A DNA stretch of 64,000 bases from Saprospiraceae bacterium (GCA_016714985.1 JADKBS010000003.1:496001-560000); one strand, 5' to 3'; counted from the stretch's first letter, positions 1-8,500 are shown. The notes: generated by a model from the sequence alone, not told the origin. Numbers and translations are program-made.

Positions 1-801
1 CACGGCCTCCTCGAAATTGCAATCGGCAAAGATGATGTTCGGGTTTTTGCCGCCCAGTTCCAATGACAGTTTTTTGAACATGGGCGCAGCCGTGCGGGCA
101 AGGATGCGCCCCGTGGACGTGCCGCCCGTGAAGCTAATGGCCTTGGTTTTTGGGTGCTCCACGATGGCTTGGCCAGCCTTGGGGCCGAGGCCATGCAATA
201 TATTCAACACCCCAGCGGGCAGCCCGGCTTCGATGCAGATTTGCGACAACAGGTAAGCTGTCATCGGTGTAAGTTCCGAGGGCTTGGCCACCACGCAGTT
301 GCCGGTGGCGAGGGCGGGCGCTATTTTCCAGGTGAACAGGTAGAGCGGGAGGTTCCAGGGCGAGATACAGCCGACCACACCGATGGGCTGGCGCAGGGTG
401 TAGTTCACCGCCTGCCCCTCCATTTGGTGCGACTCTGCCCCGAAGTGCAGGATGGCCGTTGCGAAAAAACGGATATTGGCCTGCGCCCGTGGGATGTCCA
501 CCGTGCGGGCAGTGGTGATGGCCTTGCCGCTGTCACGGCTTTCAGCTTGCGCAAATGGCTCCAGCCGCTCCTCTATCAAGTCGGCGATGCGGTGCAGGAT
601 GCGGTAGCGCTCGTGTACCCCGCAGCTCGACCAGGCAGGGAAGGCGGCTTCGGCGGCGGCCACGGCAGCCTGTACGTCGCTGGCATCGGAGTCGGGGATG
701 AGGGAATAGACTTGGCCCGTGGCAGGTTCGTAGTTGTCGAGCCAATCGCCGCTTTGCGCAGCGACGAGTTGGCCATTGATATAGTTGTGTATTTTTTCCA
801 A
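1..801 (-). CDS. Aldehyde dehydrogenase, 2-amino/hydroxymuconic semialdehyde dehydrogenase-like (C-terminus beyond window)
   Basis: An NAD(P)-dependent aldehyde dehydrogenase oxidising an aldehyde to the acid. Translating the minus strand gives a continuous 267-codon frame beginning EKIHNYINGQL and including the ALDH signatures SPWNLPLYLFTWKIAPALA, the cofactor-loop sequence SFTGGTSTGR and the glutamate motif LSLELGGKNPNIIF. The catalytic cysteine lies past the window edge. The N-terminal half most resembles the ALDH8/muconic-semialdehyde branch (kynurenine or aromatic meta-cleavage pathways), but the substrate is inferred. No ATG is available in frame near the natural N-terminus, so a TTG at 801 is the probable start. 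The gene lies just downstream of a rho-independent terminator, so it has its own transcript. Confidence 0.85.
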   Translation of the reverse strand, partial: MEKIHNYINGQLVAAQSGDWLDNYEPATGQVYSLIPDSDASDVQAAVAAAEAAFPAWSSCGVHERYRILHRIADLIEERLEPFAQAESRDSGKAITTARTVDIPRAQANIRFFATAILHFGAESHQMEGQAVNYTLRQPIGVVGCISPWNLPLYLFTWKIAPALATGNCVVAKPSELTPMTAYLLSQICIEAGLPAGVLNILHGLGPKAGQAIVEHPKTKAISFTGGTSTGRILARTAAPMFKKLSLELGGKNPNIIFADCNFEEAV

Positions 802-870
802 AGCAAAAAGGTTAGGGGGCGAAAGTCGGGAAATTCTGGTGTATTGCGGCAAGCAAAAAATCCAAAAAAC

Positions 871-904
871 AAAAGCCCCATGCTTTGTCGGCACGGGGCT
901 TTTT
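871..904 (-). terminator. Rho-independent terminator after the coiled-coil gene
   Basis: A 9-bp perfect stem (AAAAGCCCC at 871-879 with GGGGCTTTT at 895-903) is followed, on the minus strand, by a T-rich tract at 861-870. It lies 24 bp after the stop of the 585-residue gene and separates it from the dehydrogenase. Confidence 0.75.
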
Positions 905-927
905 ATCGTTGAAAAGATTAGCCTTGA

Positions 928-2685
928 TTAAGCTTCTTCTTTTTTCTCGCTATCAGTAGGCTCAGCTGCTTCGCCCTCGGCCACTACTTCTTCCGTAGCG
1001 GCGGCAGGCTCCTCCGCAGGCGCTTCCTCCGTTACTTCCTCGGTGGCAGCAACAGGCTCCTCCGTAGGTGCTTCTTCCGATGTTTCCTCCGTAGCAGCAA
1101 CAGGCTCCTCCGCAGGCGCTTCCTCCGTTACTTCTTCTGTTGCAGCGGCAGGTGCTTCCTCGGTAGCAGCAACAGGCTCTTCGGCAGGTGCTTCCTCCGT
1201 TGCAGCGGCAGGCGCTTCCTCGGTCGCAACAGCCTCTTTGATGTCTTCCTTCATCTCTTCGATGGCCTCTTCGATTTTGTCGCCAATGACGCTGGCAACG
1301 GCCTTCACCGTGTCAACGATGTCGTCGAAAGATTCGCCCATGATGGTGCTGACGGCTGCAAGGATAGACTCATTTTTTGGTGCTTCGGCCACTGGTTCCG
1401 CTGCTGCTGGCTCTTCTGTTACTGCTTCTTCACTGGCTGGCGTTTCAGTAACGGCTTCCTCGGCAGGGGCAGCTTCGGCTACCTTCTTGCCCTTGGTCGT
1501 GGAGATTTCTTCGGCGGCTTTGTCCAATTTTTCAGACACGTCTTCCCGGGCTTCGGCGGCGGCCTTAATTTCACCCACGATTTTCTCCTTGGCGGCTTGC
1601 TGTGCGGCACGGCGGGCTTCTTTCTCCTTCAAGGAAGTGATTTTCCGTTCGAGTTCCTCCCTGGTGGTAATCATCTCGTTCAGTTTTTCTTGCTTGGACC
1701 CCACCCGCTCCTCTATCATCTTGAGCTTTGCTTGGCGTATTTGCGCCTCCAATTGCCCATCGGTCGTGTTGATTTTGTGCATCTGGAACTCCAGGTCGTT
1801 GCGGTCACGACGGATGGACTGGTCCATTTTGTCAATGGCAGAGAGCAGGCCATCGAGGCGGCGCTGTATGCCTTGCAGTTGCGAGCCAGCACCTTCCTTG
1901 CCAGAAGGGTCGCCGGGCTTGGCACCGAAGCGCTTTTGCTTCACGGCCTTGAACGTCCCGTCCAACTTGTCCCATACCTTGTTGCGGTGGTCACGGGTCA
2001 GCGTTTTCGACTCACGGAACATGCTTTGCAGCTTCCTCAGTTCCTCGAAGAGCACGGGCACACGGGCGCCGCTCTCCATCTTGCGCTCAACTTCGTCGAG
2101 GGCGGCGAAGAACTTGTCATGTGCATCTTTCGACAGTTTTTGGAACTCGTCGTCGAGCTTGTTGCGCATGGTTTTCATCTCCCCGAAAAGCTCGTTGAGG
2201 TTGTTGCGCAGGCGGTCGGCGTGGTCACGGAAGAGGTTGCGGTCACGGACTTGCTCTTGTACTTTGTCCCAAAATTCTTTGAGGCTATCCCAGGTTGGCT
2301 GGTCGAATGCTTCGAGTTTATTCACCCGCTCCTTCAGTTCGGAGAGTTGGTGCTCGTAGGAATCGCTCAACTTGGAGGACAGCACGGCAAAATGCCACTC
2401 GCTTTGTGCCCGTTGCACCACGTCGCCCCGCTCCACTTTTAGGTCGTCGGGGAGCAGGCTGTCGGTGAGGCTAAGGTCACGCTCGATATGGGTGGTGGCG
2501 TCGGTCATTTCCATACCGCTGCCATCACGCCACTCCTTCATCATTTTCTGATAAAAGTCCTCGGTGGCTACCGATTCAGGGAAGGTCCAAATGTCAATTT
2601 TGTTCTCTGCCGCCCTAAGTGATACGGCAATCAAGCATTTTTCGTCCTGGGCGTTGCTGCCCCAAAGTACCATTTTCGACTTCAT
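928..2685 (-). CDS. Coiled-coil protein with acidic E/A/P/T-rich repeat tail (DUF349-like)
   Basis: 585 residues with no signal peptide. Residues 1-100 include a compact N-terminal segment (KMVLWGSNAQDEKCLIAVSL). Residues 100-370 are charged and heptad-rich with many W/F positions spaced as in DUF349-type helical bundles (for example KVWDKLDGTFKAVKQKRFG), and 310-370 forms a strong coiled coil. From about residue 400 the chain becomes a low-complexity acidic tail built from repeats of EEAPAEEPVAATEE, encoded by a GC-rich minisatellite at about 970-1230. Function is unknown; the composition suggests a cytoplasmic scaffold or nucleic-acid-associated protein. The DUF349 assignment is tentative. 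It is monocistronic, with a terminator directly downstream. Confidence 0.7.
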   Translation of the reverse strand: MKSKMVLWGSNAQDEKCLIAVSLRAAENKIDIWTFPESVATEDFYQKMMKEWRDGSGMEMTDATTHIERDLSLTDSLLPDDLKVERGDVVQRAQSEWHFAVLSSKLSDSYEHQLSELKERVNKLEAFDQPTWDSLKEFWDKVQEQVRDRNLFRDHADRLRNNLNELFGEMKTMRNKLDDEFQKLSKDAHDKFFAALDEVERKMESGARVPVLFEELRKLQSMFRESKTLTRDHRNKVWDKLDGTFKAVKQKRFGAKPGDPSGKEGAGSQLQGIQRRLDGLLSAIDKMDQSIRRDRNDLEFQMHKINTTDGQLEAQIRQAKLKMIEERVGSKQEKLNEMITTREELERKITSLKEKEARRAAQQAAKEKIVGEIKAAAEAREDVSEKLDKAAEEISTTKGKKVAEAAPAEEAVTETPASEEAVTEEPAAAEPVAEAPKNESILAAVSTIMGESFDDIVDTVKAVASVIGDKIEEAIEEMKEDIKEAVATEEAPAAATEEAPAEEPVAATEEAPAAATEEVTEEAPAEEPVAATEETSEEAPTEEPVAATEEVTEEAPAEEPAAATEEVVAEGEAAEPTDSEKKEEA

Positions 2686-2850
2686 GTTCAGTTAACGTTT
2701 AAGTTGTTGTCAGCAAAAAACTGTAATTGTAAATCGTTCAGTTTCAGCAAATTGAATGTAGTTGTAGATTCGTCCGCTTATCCAAGTTCAAGCCAAAAAG
2801 CTCGAACAGATTAAATTTTTTCGTAAAATTAGACATTTGCCTCGTCCTTG

Positions 2851-2873
2851 GGCTTTTTTTTCAAAAAAAAGCC
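2851..2873 (-). terminator. Palindrome downstream of purQ, probable terminator
   Basis: A perfect palindrome with arms GGC plus eight T and eight A plus GCC around a single central C, 16 bp after the purQ stop on the minus strand. The stem is AT-rich, with T8 in the first arm rather than a trailing U tract, so termination activity is uncertain. Confidence 0.4.
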
Positions 2874-2888
2874 GCCCCCTCTCACTTC

Positions 2889-3599
2889 TCACCCTCTTAC
2901 CTCGCTCACCTCCACCGCCTGTACCAGCGATTCGAACAGTACCCGCCCGTCGCTGTTGCTGAGGGCAGGCTCCGAGGCCCGCTCAGGGTGTGGCATCATG
3001 CCAAAAACGTTGCGCCCTTGGTTGCAGATGCCAGCGATGTTGAGCAATGCGCCGTTGGGGTTGGCCTCCTCGTTGATTTCACCCGTGGGTGTACAGTATT
3101 TGAACAGGATTTGGTCGTTGGCTGCCAGTTCGGCCAAGGTAGCCTCATCCGCATAGTAGCGTCCTTCGGCATGGGCGATAGGAATTTTCAGCACTGAAGC
3201 GGTGTCTATCCGGGAAGTGATGGCCGAGCTGCGGGTCACCGCCCGTAGGTGTACATTCTTGCAAATGAACTTCTGGCGGTCGTTGCGGAGCAACACGCCC
3301 GGCAGCAGGCCCGCCTCGCAAAGAATCTGGAAGCCGTTGCAGATGCCGAACACGTAGCCGCCGTCGTTGGCGAAGCGGATGACGGCCTCCATCAGCGGCG
3401 AAAAACGGGCAATGGCACCGCAGCGAAGGTAGTCGCCGTAGGAGAAGCCACCCGGCAGTATCACGCAATCGAGGTCGGAAGGCAGTTCGCTGTCCTTGTG
3501 CCAGAGTGCCACCACCTCTTGCTGCATCACGTTGCCCAAGACATGGAGCATGTCGTGGTCACAGTTGGAGCCGGGAAAAATCACTACGCCGAATTTCAT
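2889..3599 (-). CDS. purQ: Phosphoribosylformylglycinamidine synthase subunit PurQ
   Basis: The glutaminase subunit of FGAM synthase (fourth step of de novo purine synthesis). It hydrolyses glutamine and supplies ammonia to PurL/PurS. The 236-residue protein is of the usual length for small PurQ. It shows the class I amidotransferase triad: nucleophile Cys87 in GICNGFQ, and His204 and Glu206 in [11 protein letters not shown]. The N-terminus [13 protein letters not shown] and the glycine-rich [18 protein letters not shown] are typical PurQ motifs. The ATG at 3599 begins exactly at the conserved first strand. It is divergent from moaC, and its upstream region holds a heptamer inverted-repeat array. 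No purL or purS is adjacent. Confidence 0.97.
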   Translation of the reverse strand: MKFGVVIFPGSNCDHDMLHVLGNVMQQEVVALWHKDSELPSDLDCVILPGGFSYGDYLRCGAIARFSPLMEAVIRFANDGGYVFGICNGFQILCEAGLLPGVLLRNDRQKFICKNVHLRAVTRSSAITSRIDTASVLKIPIAHAEGRYYADEATLAELAANDQILFKYCTPTGEINEEANPNGALLNIAGICNQGRNVFGMMPHPERASEPALSNSDGRVLFESLVQAVEVSEVRG

Positions 3600-3610
3600 G
3601 CTGAGTGCTT

Positions 3611-3707
3611 TTTGAGATTTTAGACATTAAATTTTAGACACTAGAAGCACAAAATTGAGAAACCTGGGCTCCATCTAATGTCTAAAGTCTAACGCCTGTT
3701 GTCTATC
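3611..3707. repeat. Two heptamer arrays in inverted orientation
   Basis: Left array 3611-3645 has five consecutive 7-mers (TTTGAGA, TTTTAGA, CATTAAA, TTTTAGA, CACTAGA). Right array 3673-3707 has five 7-mers (ATCTAAT, GTCTAAA, GTCTAAC, GCCTGTT, GTCTATC). The words are reverse complements, so TTTAGACATTA pairs perfectly with TAATGTCTAAA. It lies between the divergent purQ and moaC genes, in the likely 5' leader of purQ. The same two words in the same order recur at 35963-36045. Confidence 0.8.
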
Positions 3708-3724
3708 CTCTCGATTCAAGGCGG

Positions 3725-3758
3725 CAAAAATAGGTAAAACAAAAGTCCGCTGGCGCAA
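3725..3758 (-). promoter_or_regulatory. Candidate purQ promoter
   Basis: On the minus strand TATTTTTG (3732-3725) matches the Bacteroidota -7 motif TAnnTTTG. A TTG lies 23 nt upstream (3758-3756). The implied transcript would start near 3718 and carry the heptamer hairpin in its leader. The spacing is at the edge of the usual range, so this is tentative. Confidence 0.3.
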
Positions 3759-3801
3759 TCTTTTTTGTAAAAAACCCACTGATTTTGTGATTTTTGGCAA
3801 G

Positions 3802-3828
3802 TTTGCGCCCTGAACGACGCTAAATTTG
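3802..3828 (+). promoter_or_regulatory. Candidate moaC promoter
   Basis: TTTG at 3802-3805, a 15-nt spacer, then TAAATTTG at 3821-3828, a full match to TAnnTTTG. The expected start of transcription, near 3834, lies between the two possible moaC start codons and supports the ATG at 3856. Confidence 0.45.
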
Positions 3829-3855
3829 CGCAGCGCCCCAGTTTCTTCCAGTTTT

Positions 3856-4335
3856 ATGCCCAACGATTTTACCCATCTCGATGCCGCCGGCAACCCTTCT
3901 ATGGTCAACGTTGGCGACAAGCCCGTGACCCGGCGAACGGCCAAAGCCCGCAGCATCGTAGTGCTGGACGAGGCCATTTTGCAGCACTTCACCAACGACG
4001 ACATCCAGACGAAGAAAGGCCCCGTGTTCCAGACGGCCATCATCGCTGGGGTGATGGCGGCCAAGCGTACGGGCGAACTCATCCCGCTCTGCCACCCCCT
4101 CGGCCTCGAAAACTGCCAGATCCGCATCCACCTGAACGAGCAGCGGGAGGTGGTCATCGAATGCGAGGCCAGCCTGACGGGCAAGACAGGCGTGGAAATG
4201 GAAGCACTGACTGGAGCCAGCATCGCAGCCCTCACCATATATGATATGTGCAAGGCCCTTTCGCACGACATCGTGATAAAGGAGATGATGCTGGTGGAAA
4301 AGACGGGGGGGAAAAAGGATTTTTATCGAAAATGA
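3856..4335 (+). CDS. moaC: Cyclic pyranopterin monophosphate synthase MoaC
   Basis: MoaC converts the MoaA product 3',8-cyclo-7,8-dihydro-GTP to cyclic pyranopterin monophosphate, the first committed intermediate of molybdenum cofactor synthesis. The protein is 159 residues, the normal length for the free-standing enzyme. Active-site motifs are present: LCHPL at 78-82, GVEMEALTG at 112-120, Asp130 in IYDMCKA. The ATG at 3856 is preferred over a GTG/ATG-like extension at 3826 because family members start with HLD..G.P.MV and the promoter motif ends at 3828. It is followed by an unrelated small gene and then the MobA-type protein, forming a short cofactor operon. Confidence 0.95.
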   Translation: MPNDFTHLDAAGNPSMVNVGDKPVTRRTAKARSIVVLDEAILQHFTNDDIQTKKGPVFQTAIIAGVMAAKRTGELIPLCHPLGLENCQIRIHLNEQREVVIECEASLTGKTGVEMEALTGASIAALTIYDMCKALSHDIVIKEMMLVEKTGGKKDFYRK

Positions 4336-4354
4336 TTTTATTAAGCTGATTCAA

Positions 4355-4822
4355 ATGTTCAAAGAAGATATATTGGCTTTCTTGCGAAGTGGGCAATTGA
4401 GTAACTTTCCCATGGGTACTGAATTCAAGGCCATCTTAAATGAGTTGGGTGAGAACCGTGGCTGGACTTTACCTATTAGTAGAAAGGACAAACGGCCTGC
4501 TCTGATTAAATATGGACAAGTAGAATTCTACTTCACCGCATCCGAATTTCAAAAACTTAGCGGAGTACAAATTACTTATACATCCAAGGCTGACTCAAGG
4601 TTGTTCATTTTAGACTGCGGCGAATTGAAAGGAGATTTGGATTGCGATGTAGTGAAATCTTATCTAACAGATAATAAAATAGCATTTACTGAAGCCATTA
4701 GTAGTGATGAAAAAGATAGCCTCCTGCTGACTACAGAAGGACAAGTTGACTTGATTTTCTCCGATTCAAACGGTCTGGAAAAAATAGGAAGATTCTTGAA
4801 AGTAGAGGACTTGATACGTTAA
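4355..4822 (+). CDS. Hypothetical 155-residue protein in the cofactor operon
   Basis: No family recognised. A small, soluble, acidic protein with no signal peptide or TM, rich in alternating strands (FYFTASEFQKL, VQITYTSKADSRLFIL) and ending in KVEDLIR. Its base composition is clearly more AT-rich than flanking moaC and the MobA gene, which suggests a later insertion into the operon. It sits 19 bp after moaC and 18 bp before the next gene, so it is probably co-transcribed. The size and strand-rich pattern are compatible with a small immunity-type or regulatory protein, but nothing in the sequence proves this. Confidence 0.65.
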   Translation: MFKEDILAFLRSGQLSNFPMGTEFKAILNELGENRGWTLPISRKDKRPALIKYGQVEFYFTASEFQKLSGVQITYTSKADSRLFILDCGELKGDLDCDVVKSYLTDNKIAFTEAISSDEKDSLLLTTEGQVDLIFSDSNGLEKIGRFLKVEDLIR

Positions 4823-4840
4823 CCAAACTTTCATTCTGCA

Positions 4841-5998
4841 ATGAAGAAGCAGCATAAAAAGCACGAAGAAATAGCCCGCCCATCGCTCGGCAACTATGGA
4901 AGGAACGAGTGGGCCATCCTCGGCACCGACTGCGGCAGCATCAAGCAATTGGCCAGCCAGCTATGCGAAGCCTTTTCATCGAAATGGAAGCTGGCATATG
5001 TTGATGCAGACCATAAGGAAGTTGGCAGCGATCAATCCGCAATCCGCAATCCACAATCCGCAATACAGTTCACCGACAAAATCGAGTACAACCGCCTCGA
5101 CTTCCAAGGCAAGCCGGAGAGCTTCCAACTCCGCCCGATGTTCAACGAAATGGACCTTGTGCTGGTGAACGGCAACCATTTCGCTGCCAAGCGGCAAGTG
5201 GTGGTCATTGACCCGAAAAAGGAAGATTCACTCAAGCGGAAGCTCGACCGCCTGACGGATGTTCAGTTGATTTTATTGGCCGATGCGAGCTTGTCGCCCT
5301 ACGCTTTTTTGAAGGAGAACCTGCCCCATTTCGATAAAATACCGGTATTGCAACTCGGTGATTTTCAAGCAATTCAGGCTTTCTTCAATAAAAAAATGCA
5401 GGCATCCATTGCACCGCTGAACGGCCTTGTACTGGCGGGCGGCAAGAGCCGCCGCATGGGCACCGACAAGAGCGTGCTGCACTACCACGACAAGCCACAG
5501 CGGGACGTGATGGTAGAGCTGCTGGAAAAAATCTGCCGCCGCACCCATCTCTCTTGCCGCCCCGAACAGGCGGGCGAACTGGTCTATACCCACGACGTGC
5601 TGCCCGACACTTTCCTCGGCCTCGGCCCAATGGGGGCCATCCTCTCTGCCCTGCGCCACGAGCCGGACAGTGCCTGGTTGGTGGTGGCCTGCGACCTGCC
5701 GCTGCTCGGCAAAGAAGCCCTGCGCTACCTCGTCGAGCACCGTGACCCCTCGGCCATTGCCACGGCCTACCGCAGCCCGGAGAGCGGGTTCCCGGAGCCG
5801 CTGGTGGCCATTTGGGAGCCAAAGAGCTATCCAATTTTGCTGCAATTCCTCGCACAAGGCTACTCCTGTCCCCGCAAGGCCCTCATCAATTCGCCCGTCC
5901 ACGTCATTGACGCACCGAACCCCGACTGGCTGATGAACGTGAACACACCGGACGAAGTGGATGTGGCGCTGCGCAAATTGGGCGTGGAGGGTTTTTGA
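4841..5998 (+). CDS. mobA: MobA molybdenum cofactor guanylyltransferase with degenerate MobB-like N-terminal domain
   Basis: The C-terminal domain (about residues 190-385) is a MobA-type nucleotidyltransferase that transfers GMP to molybdopterin. It contains the signature LAGGKSRRMGTDKS and the downstream LGPMGAILSAL, VVACDLPLL and NVNTPDEV motifs. Residues 15-190 follow a MobB layout (AILGTDCGSIKQLASQL then DADHK, later DLVLVNGNHFAAKRQ and PVLQL), but the P-loop Gly-Ser-Gly-Lys-Thr is lost, so GTP binding by this half is unlikely. At about residues 64-76 a heptamer repeat array is read through as DQSAIRNPQSAIQ within the MobB-like part. It is downstream of moaC in the same operon. Confidence 0.85.
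   Translation: MKKQHKKHEEIARPSLGNYGRNEWAILGTDCGSIKQLASQLCEAFSSKWKLAYVDADHKEVGSDQSAIRNPQSAIQFTDKIEYNRLDFQGKPESFQLRPMFNEMDLVLVNGNHFAAKRQVVVIDPKKEDSLKRKLDRLTDVQLILLADASLSPYAFLKENLPHFDKIPVLQLGDFQAIQAFFNKKMQASIAPLNGLVLAGGKSRRMGTDKSVLHYHDKPQRDVMVELLEKICRRTHLSCRPEQAGELVYTHDVLPDTFLGLGPMGAILSALRHEPDSAWLVVACDLPLLGKEALRYLVEHRDPSAIATAYRSPESGFPEPLVAIWEPKSYPILLQFLAQGYSCPRKALINSPVHVIDAPNPDWLMNVNTPDEVDVALRKLGVEGF
5033..5067 (+). repeat. In-frame heptamer array inside the MobA gene
   Basis: Five adjacent 7-mers: CAATCCG twice, CAATCCA, CAATCCG, CAATACA. 35 bp is not a multiple of three, so the insertion (or its flanks) had to be frame-compensated. It encodes a polar linker in the MobB-like region. Confidence 0.75.
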
Positions 5999-6039
5999 TA
6001 GATGTTTTAGGAAAGCCGCCTTTTGGCAGTTGAAATTTC

Positions 6040-6067
6040 TTTGTTTATAAAATTCAACATACATTTG
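6040..6067 (+). promoter_or_regulatory. Promoter of the CotH-domain gene
   Basis: TTTG at 6040-6043 and TACATTTG at 6060-6067, a perfect TAnnTTTG, 16 nt apart. It lies 56 bp before the ATG at 6124, after an intergenic break from the cofactor operon. Confidence 0.5.
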
Positions 6068-6123
6068 TTCTTGTAAACTCCTTTGTTGCGTTCAAACAGT
6101 CTATAAAAAACGAGGAAACTAAC

Positions 6124-8475
6124 ATGCGCAAGACCCTGAACTTGCCGTTAACATCAGCAAGCCTTATCCTATTACTGCTCGTGGGCACCTTGGCCATCGG
6201 CCAAAAACCTGCTGCCAGCGACGCCTACAAGCCGCCACGCCTTGCCGTGGAGTACGTGCCCAAGGGCGGCTTTTTCACCGATGCGACAACCGTAAAACTG
6301 CTTTCGCCGGGCGCCGTGGTCTATTATACCACCGATGGTTCCCGTCCCACGACCAAGTCGCAGCGGTTCGGCAAGCCCATTTCCATCGAAAAAACGACCG
6401 TCATCAGGGCGATTGCCGTGCTGAAGGGCGAGAAAAGCCCGGTTCATTCCAACACCTATTTTGTCAACGAACCAGAGACGGCCTTTCCCGTCATCTCGCT
6501 GTCCATCTCGGCGGGCGTCCTGTTCGACCCCGAAACAGGGCTTTTCATGAAGGGCAATGGTGCCTCCGACTCGTCGTGGACGCAGTACGGTGCCAATTTT
6601 TGGAGCCGCCGGGAGGTGGCCGCCAATTTCGAATTTTATGAAACCGATGGCCGGCTTGCCCTACAAGACCAAGTGGGGCTTCGCATTTTCGGCGGCATGA
6701 GCCGCTTGTTCCCCCAGAAATCATTGGCCATAGTGGCCCGCAGCCGATATGGCAACAACCGCTTCCGCTACCCGTTTTTTGGTAAAAGCGGCCTGAAAAA
6801 ATTCAAGTACCTCGTGCTGCGCAACAGCGGCAGCGACTTCGGCAAGACGCACTTCCGGGACGCCCTAATGACCCACCTCGTGAAGGACTGGGACCTCGAC
6901 GTACAGGACTACCGACCTGCCCACGTATATATCAATGGCAAGTATTGGGGCATCCTCAACATCCGGGAGAAGGTGAACCGCTACTACGTGGCCAGCCATT
7001 TCAACGTGGACGCCGACAGCATTGACATGATTGAGCACCGCCTCACCCGTCGGTTTGGCAGCACGAAGCACTACCAGCGCCTCCTCCGCTACCTCGAAAA
7101 CAACAGCCTCGCCAACGACCAGAAGTTTTCCCATGTTGCTTCGCAAATGGAGGTGAACAACTTCCTGGACTACCAAGTGGCGCAGATTTTCTTCGACAAC
7201 CAAGACGCTGGCGGCAATATCAAATATTGGCGGCCACAAACGCCCAATGGCCGATGGCGCTGGATACTCTACGATGCTGATTGGGGCTTCGGCCTGAACG
7301 ACCCCAAGGCGTACCGAAACAACAGCCTCGAATTCCATACCGAGCCGCACGGCCCCAACTGGCCCAACCCGCCTTGGAGCACAATGATTTTGCGCAAGCT
7401 GTTGGAAAACAAGGGCTTCCGCAACCAGTTCATCAACCGCATGGCCGATAGGTTGAACGACGATTTTGCCAGCGAAGAAGTGTTGGAAGACATCGAGCGG
7501 TTCTATGAAAACCTGAAACCGGAGATGCCCCGACACCTTCAGCGTTGGAAGTTGAAAGAGCGCACCTGGTTGGCCGAGGTGAACGTGCTGCGCAATTTCG
7601 CAAAGGAGCGTCCAGCGTACATGCGCCAGTTTTTGATGAAAAAATTCGATACGGGCGACCTTCGCAACGTATCGCTCGACATCGCCCACGGCGGCAAGGT
7701 GCTCATCAACGAGACGATTGATTTTCGGGACACCTTCAGCGGGCAGTATTTTGAGAAGATACCCATCCGACTGCGGGCCGTGCCCGACCTCGGCTACCGC
7801 TTCGTGGGCTGGGAGGGTGAGAACGTCAATTCGGGTTCGCCGGAGCTTTACCTGCAACTGACCAAAAAAGAAGGTTGGAACCTGCGGGCCGTTTTTGAGC
7901 AGTACGAGCACCCATTGGCGGGCAAAATCCTCATTAACGAGATAAGCTGCAATAACAAGCAGACCGGCGACTGGGTCGAGCTGTTCAACGGCAGTAGGAA
8001 GCCCGTGAACCTCAAAAGCTGGAAACTCAGCGACCGCAAGAACGAATACAGCTTCCCAGCCTATACGCTGCCGCCCAAGGGTTATGTGGTGGTGTGCGAA
8101 GATTCTGCAAAATTCCTACAGCAGTTCCCAAAGGCCCAAAGCGTCATTGGCGGTCTCAGCTTCGGGCTAAACAAACGGCGGGAAACCGTCCAGCTCTTCT
8201 CCAACGACGACTCGGCGGTGGACAGCGTCAGTTACGACCTGCTGCCAATGGATTCCAGCTTCACGCTGAACCTACTGCTACCCGACCTCGACAATGGCGA
8301 CCCCAACAACTGGGAACTGACGCCAGGTGCTGGCTCGCCCGGCAGCGCCAACGCTTATTACGTCACCAGCCGGATAGATGGGCGGCGCTCGCTCTTCATG
8401 CAAATGGGCGTGGCGATGGGTGTGCTGGCCTTGGGCGGCTTGGCGCTGTGGCTTCGGAGGAAGGGGGTGATTTGA
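6124..8475 (+). CDS. Exported CotH-family protein with chitobiase-like, CotH and lamin-tail domains and a C-terminal TM
   Basis: 783 residues. Residues 1-26 are a signal peptide ending LAIGQ. Residues 45-115 form a chitobiase/hexosaminidase C-terminal-like beta domain (AVVYYTTDGSRPTTKS). About 165-470 is the CotH kinase-like fold, with KYLVLRNSGSDFGKTHFRD, HVYINGKYWGILNIREKV and the Asp-rich RWILYDADWGFGLND that carries the presumed metal-binding residues. After a beta-rich linker, 625-735 is a lamin-tail domain (KILINEISCNNKQTGDWVELFN). A hydrophobic helix at about 757-778 followed by RRKGVI anchors it in the membrane. CotH enzymes phosphorylate spore-coat or secreted proteins in other bacteria; the target here is unknown. 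It has its own promoter. Confidence 0.88.
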   Translation: MRKTLNLPLTSASLILLLLVGTLAIGQKPAASDAYKPPRLAVEYVPKGGFFTDATTVKLLSPGAVVYYTTDGSRPTTKSQRFGKPISIEKTTVIRAIAVLKGEKSPVHSNTYFVNEPETAFPVISLSISAGVLFDPETGLFMKGNGASDSSWTQYGANFWSRREVAANFEFYETDGRLALQDQVGLRIFGGMSRLFPQKSLAIVARSRYGNNRFRYPFFGKSGLKKFKYLVLRNSGSDFGKTHFRDALMTHLVKDWDLDVQDYRPAHVYINGKYWGILNIREKVNRYYVASHFNVDADSIDMIEHRLTRRFGSTKHYQRLLRYLENNSLANDQKFSHVASQMEVNNFLDYQVAQIFFDNQDAGGNIKYWRPQTPNGRWRWILYDADWGFGLNDPKAYRNNSLEFHTEPHGPNWPNPPWSTMILRKLLENKGFRNQFINRMADRLNDDFASEEVLEDIERFYENLKPEMPRHLQRWKLKERTWLAEVNVLRNFAKERPAYMRQFLMKKFDTGDLRNVSLDIAHGGKVLINETIDFRDTFSGQYFEKIPIRLRAVPDLGYRFVGWEGENVNSGSPELYLQLTKKEGWNLRAVFEQYEHPLAGKILINEISCNNKQTGDWVELFNGSRKPVNLKSWKLSDRKNEYSFPAYTLPPKGYVVVCEDSAKFLQQFPKAQSVIGGLSFGLNKRRETVQLFSNDDSAVDSVSYDLLPMDSSFTLNLLLPDLDNGDPNNWELTPGAGSPGSANAYYVTSRIDGRRSLFMQMGVAMGVLALGGLALWLRRKGVI

Positions 8476-8500
8476 AAAAGGATGGGTAAGAAATTAGAAA

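Noticed and set aside
1043..2359. 438-codon Ser/Ala-rich plus-strand ORF opposite the coiled-coil gene
   Set aside because: Mirror image of the E/A repeat and helical codons; composition artefact, no signal peptide or domain.
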